Part shown: positions 52,625 through 63,261 of the stretch, in pieces | Numbering within the stretch: the stretch's first letter is position 1 | Layout of the letters: the number at the start of each line of letters is the position of its first letter | Origin: Thiofaba sp039822285 | GTDB lineage: Bacteria > Pseudomonadota > Gammaproteobacteria > Halothiobacillales > Halothiobacillaceae | Direction: 5' to 3' | DNA: 64,000 nt | Assembly: GCF_039822285.1 (NCBI RefSeq) | Contig: NZ_JBAJEY010000002.1 | Location: 186,001 to 250,000, forward strand | Notes under the pieces: generated by a model | The model's input: the letters and a program-made list of their open reading frames with translations, nothing else | Told to the model about the DNA's origin: nothing | The model's database searches: none | Made by a program: the position numbers and the translations under genes

Positions 52625-54051
52625 CGGCCATCTGGTGGATCCGTCGCGACCTGAGACTGGCCGACAACCCGGCGCTCGCCGCGGCCCTTCTGCACGGCCC
52701 TGTCATTCCGCTCTACATCCATGCACCGGACGAGGAGGGGGAGGCAGCCCCCGGCGCGGCCTCGCGCTGGTGGTTGCACCACAGCCTCGCGGCACTGGAT
52801 GGACAGCTGCGCGCCTTGGGGTCGCGCCTGATCGTGCGCCGTGCCGCCAGTGCCCAGGCGGCATTGAGGGCGGTGGCTGCCGCAACGGGGGCGGAGGCCG
52901 TGTTCTGGAACCGCCAGTACGCCCCCGAGCAGATCGCGCGCGACCAGTCGGTCAAGGCTGCACTGCGCGGGCTGGGGTTGCGGGCGGAGAGTTTCAATGG
53001 CAGCCTCTTGTTCGAGCCATGGGAGGTCCTGACCCGCGAGGGCAAGCCCTACCGCATCTTCACCCCCTACTGGAAGGCCTGTCAGGGGCATGGTCTCGAC
53101 CGGGTGGAGCTGATCGCTCCGCCCTCCGCGCTCCCCCCCGTGCCGCGGGAGGTGAGGAGCGAGCCGTTGGAAGCCCTCCGCCTGCTGCCGGAGATCTCGT
53201 GGGATGCCGGCTTCCGTGACCACTGGACCCCGGGCGAGGAGGGGGCGTGGCGGTGTTTGCGGCGGTTCATCGGCGACGGCCTCGCCGGCTATTCGGCTAC
53301 CCGGGATCGTCCTGGCCATGCGGGCACCTCGCGCCTCTCGCCGCACCTGCACTTCGGCGAGCTTGGGCCGCGCCAGGTGGTGCGGGCGGTGTTGGAGGCA
53401 CAACGGGGCGAGCCGGATGCCGATGCGCGCCGATTCTTCAGCGAGCTCGGCTGGCGGGAGTTTGCCCACCACATCCTCTTCCACTTCCCGCACACCGTCG
53501 ACCGGCCGATGAATCCGCGCTGGGAAGGATTCCTCCAGGGGCAGGTGGCCGATCCACGCCTGTGGCAGGCGTGGACGCGGGGCCAGACGGGCATCCCACT
53601 GGTCGACGCCGGCATGCGCGAGCTGTGGCAGACGGGGTGGATGCACAACCGCGTGCGCATGATCGTGGCCTCGTTGCTGACCAAGAACATGCAGATCGGC
53701 TGGCAGCAGGGAGAGCGTTGGTTCTGGGACACGCTGGTCGACGCGGACCTCGCCAACAACGTGTTCGGCTGGCAGTGGACGGCGGGCTGCGGCGCCGATG
53801 CCGCGCCCTATTTCCGCATCTTCAATCCGGTGCTGCAGGGCGAGCGCTTCGATGGCGAGGGCGACTACGTGCGGCGCTGGGTGCCGGAGCTCGCGCGTCT
53901 GCCCGGGCGGTGGCTGCATCGCCCCTGGGAGGCCCCGGCCCAGGTTTTGCGTGCTGCGGGCATCGCCCTTGGCACGGACTATCCCCACCCGGTCGTCGAT
54001 CTTGCTGCGAGCCGCCAGCGGGCGCTGGATGCCTTTGCTCGTCTATCCTGA
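52621..54051 (+). CDS. phrB: Deoxyribodipyrimidine photolyase
   Basis: Photolyase uses light to split pyrimidine dimers. The 476-residue product begins IWWIRRDLRLADNPAL, the standard N-terminal antenna domain, and has the FAD-binding C-terminal part with TSRLSPHLHFGELGPRQV, ELGWREFAHHIL, MHNRVRMIVASLLTKN and WQWTAGCGADAAPYFRIFNP. This is the class I CPD photolyase pattern. The antenna may be methenyltetrahydrofolate, which gives a reason for coupling to folM. The start is ATG at 52621 (four-base overlap). Confidence 0.95.
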   Translation: MTAIWWIRRDLRLADNPALAAALLHGPVIPLYIHAPDEEGEAAPGAASRWWLHHSLAALDGQLRALGSRLIVRRAASAQAALRAVAAATGAEAVFWNRQYAPEQIARDQSVKAALRGLGLRAESFNGSLLFEPWEVLTREGKPYRIFTPYWKACQGHGLDRVELIAPPSALPPVPREVRSEPLEALRLLPEISWDAGFRDHWTPGEEGAWRCLRRFIGDGLAGYSATRDRPGHAGTSRLSPHLHFGELGPRQVVRAVLEAQRGEPDADARRFFSELGWREFAHHILFHFPHTVDRPMNPRWEGFLQGQVADPRLWQAWTRGQTGIPLVDAGMRELWQTGWMHNRVRMIVASLLTKNMQIGWQQGERWFWDTLVDADLANNVFGWQWTAGCGADAAPYFRIFNPVLQGERFDGEGDYVRRWVPELARLPGRWLHRPWEAPAQVLRAAGIALGTDYPHPVVDLAASRQRALDAFARLS

Positions 54052-54149
54052 TTGATCCAGGATAAAAACATTCTATGGAATAGGCGAAAAAATATGGAAC
54101 TTCTTGGATTTTTCTGATGGTTTTGTCATTTCCCTAGGCGTAGGATGAG

Positions 54150-54391
54150 TTCCGTGCAAGAGCGCGTGAACGAGTGGAGGCGGGAGCGCGCAGCAGCCTG
54201 AGGCTGTAGGAGTGCACGGGCCAGGAGGCCGGAGAGACATGAAGCCAGGAGGTTTCACCGCATCAGGATGTGCGCAGGATGCCTGGATGGCGCGCTGGGA
54301 TGCAGAACCATGGGATGCGCGCCCGGAGGGCGCGGGCAGGGATGGCCACTATGACCCGAAGGCCGGCAGCAGTGATGCTGCCGGCCTTTTT
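54150..54391 (+). ncRNA. CsrB/RsmZ-type small RNA that should sequester CsrA/RsmA
   Basis: About 240 bases contain some thirteen GGA triplets, several exposed in hairpin loops: GGCC-AGGA-GGCC (54219-54230), GAAGCC-AGGA-GGTTTC (54241-54256), CGCAT-CAGGAT-GTGCG (54259-54274), and CGCGCCC-GGA-GGGCGCG (54318-54334). CAGGATGT (54264-54271) is close to the CsrA consensus. The RNA ends in a strong terminator. This architecture is typical of CsrB, CsrC and RsmX/Y/Z. The 5' end is uncertain; a weak -10-like TAGGAT is at 54141-54146. Orientation follows the terminator and the loops. It is not similar to any protein gene. Confidence 0.8.
54361..54391 (+). terminator. Terminator of the GGA-rich small RNA
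   Basis: A perfect ten-base stem GGCCGGCAGC (54361-54370) pairs with 54377-54386, with loop AGTGAT, followed by five T residues. It would end the small RNA and is convergent with ispH. Confidence 0.9.
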
Positions 54392-54422
54392 CATGTGGGC
54401 GCCTCCCGTCGGGACGGCCGGT

Positions 54423-55379
54423 TCAGGCCGGACGGCGAAGCTCGCGCGGGAGGGGAAAGACCACGTCCTCGCGCACCCCCTCGTCCTCGCGCGCAAGTCT
54501 CGCGTCGCAGCAGGACTTGAGATGATCAATGACGCGCTGCACCAGCACCTCGGGCGCTGAGGCGCCGGCGGTCAGGCCGATGTGGCGCTTGCCGACCAGC
54601 CAGGCGGGCTGGATATCCTCCGGGCCATCGATCAGGAAGCTCGGCACCCCCAGCTGCTCGCCGATCTCGCGCAGGCGGTTGGAGTTGGAGCTGGTCTTGC
54701 TCCCCACCACCAGCAGCAGGTCGCATTCCGCCGCCAGCCGCTTGACGGCATCCTGCCGGTTCTGGGTGGCGTAGCAGATGTCGTCCTTGCGCGGCCCCTG
54801 GATCAGGGGAAAGCGCGCGCGCAGGGCCTCGACAATGGCGCGGGTCTCGTCCAGCGAGAGCGTGGTCTGGGTGGAGTAGGCGAGGTTGGCGGGGTCGCGC
54901 ACCTCGATGCGCGCCACGTCCTCGACCGATTCGACCAGGTGGATCTGGCCGCCGAACGCGCGGTCGTAGTGGCCCATGGTGCCCTCGACCTCGGGATGCC
55001 CGGCATGACCGATCAGGATCACGTCGCGGCCCTGGCGGGAGAGGCGGGCCACCTCGATGTGCACCTTGGTCACCAGCGGGCAGGTGGCATCGAACACCCG
55101 CAGGCCGCGTGCGGCCGCCTCCTCCTGGATGGCCTTGGAGACTCCGTGGGCGCTGAAGATCAGCGTGGCGCCGTCCGGCACCTCGGAGAGTTCCTCGATG
55201 AAAACCGCCCCCTTGGCCCTCAGCCCCTCGACGATGTAGCGGTTGTGGACGATCTCGTGGCGCACAAAGATCGGCGCGCCGAACTGCTCGAGGGCGCGCT
55301 CGACGATCTCGATGGCGCGGTCGACCCCGGCGCAGAAGCCGCGCGGGTTGGCGAGCTGGATGAGGGGCTGCATGGTCAT
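54423..55379 (-). CDS. ispH: 4-hydroxy-3-methylbut-2-enyl diphosphate reductase IspH
   Basis: IspH is the iron-sulfur enzyme of the last step of the MEP isoprenoid pathway. The 318-residue product has NPRGFCAGVDRAI with the first cluster Cys, VRHEIVHNRYIVE, DATCPLVTKVH and GSKTSSNSNRLREI. The three cluster Cys residues are all present. Start ATG at 55379 (MTMQPLIQLANPRG) or at 55373 is possible. It lies last in the murJ-ribF-ileS-lspA-fkpB-ispH run. Confidence 0.97.
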   Translation of the reverse strand: MTMQPLIQLANPRGFCAGVDRAIEIVERALEQFGAPIFVRHEIVHNRYIVEGLRAKGAVFIEELSEVPDGATLIFSAHGVSKAIQEEAAARGLRVFDATCPLVTKVHIEVARLSRQGRDVILIGHAGHPEVEGTMGHYDRAFGGQIHLVESVEDVARIEVRDPANLAYSTQTTLSLDETRAIVEALRARFPLIQGPRKDDICYATQNRQDAVKRLAAECDLLLVVGSKTSSNSNRLREIGEQLGVPSFLIDGPEDIQPAWLVGKRHIGLTAGASAPEVLVQRVIDHLKSCCDARLAREDEGVREDVVFPLPRELRRPA

Positions 55380-55389
55380 GGGCGGGAAC

Positions 55390-55821
55390 TTAACACTGAA
55401 CCTCGAGGACATGCACCTCGAAGATCAGGGGAAAACCGGCGAGGGGATGGTTGAAGTCCACCTTCAGGCCTTCCTCGGTCAGGTCCAGGACCCGGCCCGC
55501 CGTGGTCTCGCCGCTCGGCAGTTCGAACTCGATGAACTGGCCCTGCTCCGGCACGAAGTCGGCACCGAGATCCTCCGGCGGCAGGACGAAGACCTTGTCC
55601 GGGTCGGGCAGGGGGAAGGCGGTGCCGGGGGCGATCTCGAAGCGTCCCCGCTCGCCCGCCTGCATGCCCTGGAAGGCGAACTCCAGCCCCGGGCTGATGG
55701 TGCCATCGCCCACCAGCAGTTCCAGCGGGTCGTCCTCGGGTGCCGCGTCGATCTCGGTGCCATCCGGAAGGGAGAGGCGGAAGGCCAGCTTGACCCGGCA
55801 GCCAGGGAGGATCTTAGCCAT
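55390..55821 (-). CDS. fkpB: FKBP-type peptidyl-prolyl isomerase FkpB (SlpA-like)
   Basis: The 143-residue product is a two-domain SlyD/SlpA-type prolyl isomerase with the FKBP core (VKLAFRLSLPDGTEIDAAPEDDPLELLVGDGTISPGLEFAFQGM as separate strands) and an inserted flap (DLGADFVPEQGQFIEFE). It lacks the His-rich tail of SlyD. The ATG at 55821 fits family length and overlaps the lspA end by eight bases. It is always found next to lspA and ispH in this order. Confidence 0.93.
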   Translation of the reverse strand: MAKILPGCRVKLAFRLSLPDGTEIDAAPEDDPLELLVGDGTISPGLEFAFQGMQAGERGRFEIAPGTAFPLPDPDKVFVLPPEDLGADFVPEQGQFIEFELPSGETTAGRVLDLTEEGLKVDFNHPLAGFPLIFEVHVLEVQC

Positions 55822-56295
55822 GGGGTTCGTCCTTCTTCTCGAACAGCATGAGCAGCGCCAGAAGCACCGCGCCAACGGTGATGGCGGAGTCGGCGATATT
55901 GAAGGCCGGCCAGTGGTAGCCCTGCCAGTACAGGTCGATGAAGTCGACCACGTAACCAAGCCAGACGCGGTCGATCGCGTTACCCAGCGCCCCGCCGATG
56001 ATCAGGGCGAGGGCGAACCCCGTCCAGCGTTCATGCGCCTTGAGCGCGCGCATCCACACCATGAGCCAGGCGGAGACCCCTACGGCCAGGGCCAGGAAGA
56101 ACCAGCGCTGCCAGCCGGAAGCCTCGCCCAGGAAGCTGAACGCGGCGCCGGGGTTGTGCATCAGGGTCAGGTTGAAACCGGGGAGGATGGGCACCGGCTG
56201 GGCGTAGCCCAGGGCCGAGCTTGCCCACAGCTTGGTGGCCTGGTCGAGGAGGATGACGGTCAGGGCCAGGCCAAGGCCGCGTTTGAGGATCGGGG

Positions 56296-56299
<4 letters not shown>
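55814..56299 (-). CDS. lspA: Lipoprotein signal peptidase LspA
   Basis: LspA cuts the signal peptide of lipidated prolipoproteins in the inner membrane. The 161-residue product has four membrane segments and the two catalytic aspartates in GNAIDRV and FNIADSAI. It overlaps the ileS stop codon by four bases. The N terminus MTPILKRGLGLALTVILLDQATK is typical. Confidence 0.97.
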
Positions 56300-59121
<2,822 letters not shown>

Positions 59122-59159
59122 GGGGAAGGTGCGGAGAAATAAGGAAAAATTAGGCCCGA

Positions 59160-60116
59160 TTATTCCCGATTTGCTTTGAACTCGCCAGTAAGGACGGCCC
59201 GTGCCGCCGCGGCATCCCTGGCGATCTGCGCCATCAACGCGTCCAGACCCGCGAAGCGCTGCTCCTCGCGCAGAAAGGCATGGAAGCGCACCTCCACCCG
59301 TTGGCCATAGGCATCGCCCGACCAGTCGAAGACATGGGCCTCGACACGCGGCGTCAGCCCGCCGACGGTCGGGCGGATGCCGGCGTTGGCGACACCAAAC
59401 AGGGGGCGGTCGGCCAGGCCCAGGATCTCGACGGCAAAGACTCCATGCAGGGCAAAGTGCTTGCGCCCGAGCGGCAGGTTGAGGGTGGGGAAGCCGAGCA
59501 GGCGCCCGCGCTTGTCGCCGTGGGTGACACGGGCGCACAGGCTGTAGGGCCGCCCGAGCAGGCGGGCGGCATCCTCCACCCGACCCTCGCTGAGGGCGGT
59601 GCGCACCAAGGTGCTGGAGATGCGCATGCCGTCCAGCACGACCGGCGGGGTGGCCTCGACCGAGAAGCCGTGTTCCGCGCCAAGCCGCTGCAGCAGGGCA
59701 AAGTCGCCGCGCCGCGCGCGGCCGAAGCGGAAGTCATCGCCGATCAGGACATGGCGGGCGTGCAGCTGCCCAACCAGGATCTCGCGCACGAAGTCCTCGG
59801 CGGGAAGATGGGCCAGGGCCTGGTTGAAACGCAGGATGTGGAGCTCGTCGACCAGGCCGGAGGCGGCGAGCCAGGCGGCCTTTTCGCGCAGGCTCGTCAG
59901 GCGCGGGACGGGGTGCGGGGCGAAGACCTCGCGCGGCAGGGGCTCGAAGGTGAGCACGATGCGGCGTAGCCCCTCGGGCCGCGCCGCGGCATCCAGACGT
60001 CGCACCAAGGCCTGGTGGCCGAGGTGGAGGCCGTCGAAATTGCCGATGGTTACGGCGCAGCCTGTCGGCGTGGCCGCAGGACGCCTGCGGGCTGCCCCCC
60101 CGCGGATCAGCTCCAT
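59160..60116 (-). CDS. ribF: Bifunctional riboflavin kinase / FMN adenylyltransferase RibF
   Basis: RibF converts riboflavin to FMN and then FAD. The 318-residue product has the adenylyltransferase HxGH (HLGH at 31-34) in GNFDGLHLGHQAL, and IGDDFRFGRARRG. The C-terminal riboflavin kinase domain shows LGFPTLNLPLGRKH and GVANAGIRPTVGG. I chose ATG at 60116, overlapping the murJ end by ten bases. The ileS start follows after 38 bases. Confidence 0.97.
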   Translation of the reverse strand: MELIRGGAARRRPAATPTGCAVTIGNFDGLHLGHQALVRRLDAAARPEGLRRIVLTFEPLPREVFAPHPVPRLTSLREKAAWLAASGLVDELHILRFNQALAHLPAEDFVREILVGQLHARHVLIGDDFRFGRARRGDFALLQRLGAEHGFSVEATPPVVLDGMRISSTLVRTALSEGRVEDAARLLGRPYSLCARVTHGDKRGRLLGFPTLNLPLGRKHFALHGVFAVEILGLADRPLFGVANAGIRPTVGGLTPRVEAHVFDWSGDAYGQRVEVRFHAFLREEQRFAGLDALMAQIARDAAAARAVLTGEFKANRE

Positions 60117-61678
60117 GTCGTCTCCTCCCGCTTCAGGTCGCGCGGCCGCAGGCCGAGGGCGGCGAGCAGGATGAAATAGACCGCGACGGCGCCGAGCACG
60201 AGTCCGGCGAGCCACAGGGCGCGCTGGCTGCCGTGCATGGCGGACCAGGCGGCAAGCTCGGGGGCGAGCAGGAACAGGAATCCCGCCATGCCCAGGGTGG
60301 CCCCACCGGCCTGCAGGGCCAGCTTGCACCACTGGCGGCTGGGTTGGTAGACGGCTCTTCCGCGCAGGGCGCGGTACAGCCAGAAGGCATTGAGCCAGGC
60401 GGCGAAGGCGGTGGCGGCGGCCAGCGCGGCATGGGTGCCGGGGACGGTGAGCAGGATCATCGGTACCACCACCGCGGCCTTGAAGGCGAGGTTGGCGAGC
60501 ACGGCGCGGATGCCGATCTTCACCGGGGTGGTGGTGTCCTGGCGGGCATAGAAGCCGGGGGCCAGCACCTTGATCAGCAGAAAGCCGGGCAGTCCCAGGC
60601 TGTAGGCGATCAGGGAGAGCTGGGCCATGGCGGTGTCGTGGGCGGAAAACTCGCCGTGCTGGAACAGGGTGGCGAGCAGGGGGCCGGCCAGCAGGACCAG
60701 CCCTACGGTGGCAGGCAGGGCGAGCAGCACGGTCAGGCGCAGGCCCCAGTCGAGGGTCTGGTTGAAGTCGGCGCTGGAGCTTGCGGCATGCTCGCGCGCG
60801 AGCTTGGGCAGGATCACGGTGGCGAGTGCCACGCCGAACATGCCGAGCGGGAACTCCACCAGCCGGTCGGAGTAGTACAGCCAGGACACGGAGCCGGCGA
60901 TGAGGAAGGAGGCGAGGATGGTGTCGATCAAGAGATTCAGCTGGGTGACCGAGGAGCCGAAGATCGCCGGCAGCATCAGCTTCAGGGTCTTGTTCACCCC
61001 CGCATGGTGGCGAGCGATCCTGGGCCTGGGCAGCAGGCCCATGCGCCACAGCCAGGGCAGCTGGAAGCCAAGCTGCACCGCGCCGGCGACGAACACCCCC
61101 CAGGAGAGCACGATCAAGGGTTCCTCGGCATGGTGGGCGCCAAGGAAGGCCGCGCCGATCAGGACGATGTTCAGCCACACCGGGGTGAGGGCGGGGATGG
61201 CGAACCGGCCGAAGCTGTTGAGCAGGCTGCTGGCGAAGGCGGTCAGGGAGATGAAGAACAGGTAGGGGAAGACGATGCGCAGCATGGTCTCCGCCAGCGC
61301 CAGTTGCTCGGGGTTTCCCGTGAAACCCGGGGCGAACAGCAGCAGCAGGAGGGGGGCGGCGGCGACACCGATCGTCGTCACCAGCAGCAGCACCGCGCCC
61401 AGGGTACCGGCGACATGGGCAACGTAGTCGAGCATCTCCTCCTGGCTGCGCTTCTCGCGGTACTCCGCCAGCACTGGCACGAAGGCCTGCTGGAAGGCCC
61501 CCTCGGCAAACAGGCGGCGCAGGAAGTTGGGGATCTTGAACACCACGAAGAAGGCGTCGGTCGCGGCGGAGGCCCCGAACAGCCTGGCGAAGACGATGTC
61601 GCGCACGAAGCCGAGAATGCGCGAGACGAGGGTCATCGCACTGATCACGGCGGTGGACTTGAGGAGGGAACGGCTCAT
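60107..61678 (-). CDS. murJ: Lipid II flippase MurJ (MviN)
   Basis: MurJ flips lipid II across the inner membrane for peptidoglycan synthesis. The 523-residue product has about 14 hydrophobic segments. It begins SRSLLKSTAVISAMTLVSRILGFVRDIVFARLFGAS, the MurJ signature in separate parts, and has GAVLQLG-like FVAGAVQLGFQLPWL. It is the first gene of the ribF-ileS-lspA run. No rpsT is seen next to it. Confidence 0.96.
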   Translation of the reverse strand: MSRSLLKSTAVISAMTLVSRILGFVRDIVFARLFGASAATDAFFVVFKIPNFLRRLFAEGAFQQAFVPVLAEYREKRSQEEMLDYVAHVAGTLGAVLLLVTTIGVAAAPLLLLLFAPGFTGNPEQLALAETMLRIVFPYLFFISLTAFASSLLNSFGRFAIPALTPVWLNIVLIGAAFLGAHHAEEPLIVLSWGVFVAGAVQLGFQLPWLWRMGLLPRPRIARHHAGVNKTLKLMLPAIFGSSVTQLNLLIDTILASFLIAGSVSWLYYSDRLVEFPLGMFGVALATVILPKLAREHAASSSADFNQTLDWGLRLTVLLALPATVGLVLLAGPLLATLFQHGEFSAHDTAMAQLSLIAYSLGLPGFLLIKVLAPGFYARQDTTTPVKIGIRAVLANLAFKAAVVVPMILLTVPGTHAALAAATAFAAWLNAFWLYRALRGRAVYQPSRQWCKLALQAGGATLGMAGFLFLLAPELAAWSAMHGSQRALWLAGLVLGAVAVYFILLAALGLRPRDLKREETTWS

Positions 61679-61814
61679 GCGGGCATTCTATACCCGGCGG
61701 TCTGTAGTGGTCTGTGTGGGGCATCCGGCGACGATCTGCCTCGCCGCGCTGGGGCTGCGGGATGCCCCGCGCCTGCTAGAATGAGCCATCCCCCTTCTTC
61801 AGAGGTTGCCGTTC

Positions 61815-62237
61815 GTGCTTGAGCGTTCCGAGAAGCTGTTGCGCCGGGTGGTCGCCGGCCTGCGTTTTGCGCTCATCGTGTTCATGATCGTCTACCTGGC
61901 CACCTGCCTGCTGGGGCTCGGCGGCAAGCTCGTGGCCTACCTGCCGCAGCTCGGCGCGCCCGACTTCCACCAGCTGCTGGCCCTGCTCAACGACGCCCTG
62001 TTCACCCTGATTGTGCTGGCGATCGTGCGCTCGCTGTTCATCAACGACAGCTTCCACTACGCGCTGACCTTCCTTGAGGTCGGTTTCGTCGTCCTGTTGC
62101 GCAAGCTGATTCTGCTCGATGCGGCGCCGCACGAGGTGTGGGTGCTGCTGGTGCTGGGCGTGATCAGCGCGCTGTTCTTCTCGCTGATCCTCTTGACCCA
62201 CCGCATGCGCAAGACGATCACCCCCGCGCAGGGGTGA
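61815..62237 (+). CDS. PsiE-like inner-membrane protein
   Basis: The 140-residue product has four hydrophobic segments (about 14-36, 54-75, 84-105 and 110-130) and resembles the phosphate-starvation-inducible PsiE family of unknown function. The start is GTG at 61815, with AGAGG nine bases upstream; the TTG at 61806 is too close to it. It ends three bases from the convergent gene at 62241. Confidence 0.7.
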   Translation: MLERSEKLLRRVVAGLRFALIVFMIVYLATCLLGLGGKLVAYLPQLGAPDFHQLLALLNDALFTLIVLAIVRSLFINDSFHYALTFLEVGFVVLLRKLILLDAAPHEVWVLLVLGVISALFFSLILLTHRMRKTITPAQG

Positions 62238-62240
62238 GCG

Positions 62241-63200
62241 TCACACCCCGTTGCGCAGCATCAGCTCCGGCGGGTGAGGCTCGAGGTAGACCTGGCCGGC
62301 CACGTAGGGGTGCGGGTGGCGGCGGAAGTGGTGACGCAGCAGGGTGATCGGCACGATGAGCGGCACCCGGCCCTCGCGGTAGTCGTCGATGACCCGCGCC
62401 AGCTCCTCGCGGTCGCCGCCATCCAGTTCGTCACGCAGGTAGCCGGCCAGGTGCTGGAGCACATTGGCATTCTTGCCGCGGGTGGCGATGTGTTTGAGGC
62501 CGCGCATGAGGGTGAGCAGATAGTCGGCGGCCAGCAGTTCGAGGTCCACTTGGCGCAGGTTGGCGAGTAGCCGCCCGAGGGCGGTGTAGGTCTGCGGATG
62601 ATGGGCCAGGATCAGCAGCTTGTGCCGGGTATGGAAGTCGAGCAGGGCGGCGGCGCTCAGCCCCTCATGCACCATGCGGCGCCAGCGGTGCAGGGTGAAG
62701 ACGCGGGTGATGAAGTTGTCGCGAAGGACAGGGTCGCCGAGACGGCCCTCCTCCTCGCAGGGCAGCTCCGGCCGCGCGCTCATGAAGACCTCCGCGAACT
62801 GGCCCACGCCCTTTTTCTCCGGTGGGCGATCGTTCGTCCAGCCCTCGTACAGGGTCACCCGCTCCATGCCGCAGCTCGGCGACTTGCTCTTGAGGATGTA
62901 GCCGCACAGCTCGGGGTGGCGCTCGGCCTGGACCCGGCCCGTGGTGCGCAGGGCGTCGGTGACGTCCAGGTCATGGTCCTTGTTGCCGCGCACCCGCACC
63001 TCACCGTCGATCTTGATCAGGCGCAGGGATTGGCGCGGGGTGCCCAAGCCGATCGCCACCTCCGGGCAGAACGGCACGAAATGGAAGAACTGGCCGAGGG
63101 TGCGGATGATGTAGTTGTCGCGCTTGTGGCCGCCGTCGAAGCGGACCTCTTCGCCAAGCAGGCAGCTGCTGATGCCGACGGGGATGCGGATTTCCTGCAT
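62241..63200 (-). CDS. DUF523/DUF1722 protein of the YbgA type
   Basis: The 319-residue product has an N-terminal DUF523 domain (GISSCLLGEEVRFDGGHKRD, then FCPEVAIGLGTPR and KSKSPSCGM) and a C-terminal DUF1722 domain (HTRHKLLILAHHPQTYTALGRL, then REGRVPLIVPITLLRHHFRRH). In many bacteria such a protein is encoded next to photolyase. Here it is about 9 kb away. The conserved cysteines and arginines suggest an enzyme, but the reaction is unknown to me. Confidence 0.85.
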   Translation of the reverse strand: MQEIRIPVGISSCLLGEEVRFDGGHKRDNYIIRTLGQFFHFVPFCPEVAIGLGTPRQSLRLIKIDGEVRVRGNKDHDLDVTDALRTTGRVQAERHPELCGYILKSKSPSCGMERVTLYEGWTNDRPPEKKGVGQFAEVFMSARPELPCEEEGRLGDPVLRDNFITRVFTLHRWRRMVHEGLSAAALLDFHTRHKLLILAHHPQTYTALGRLLANLRQVDLELLAADYLLTLMRGLKHIATRGKNANVLQHLAGYLRDELDGGDREELARVIDDYREGRVPLIVPITLLRHHFRRHPHPYVAGQVYLEPHPPELMLRNGV

Positions 63201-63261
63201 GGGGGGAACCTTTACCGGGGGGCCGTCTTGACGCAGCATAACAGCAAAAAACGGCCTGCTG

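Larger units (their letters stand above)
54052..54422. other. Intergenic region holding the small RNA
   Basis: No protein gene is supported in these 371 bases between phrB and the convergent ispH. The first 90 bases are AT-rich (a run of poly-A/T between 54060 and 54130), as expected for a promoter. The remainder is the GGA-rich RNA described separately. Confidence 0.75.

Noticed and set aside
54212..54560. Open frames of about 100 codons within the small RNA
   Set aside because: They cross the perfect terminator at 54361-54391 and have no plausible protein features; the repeated GGA loops explain the sequence better.
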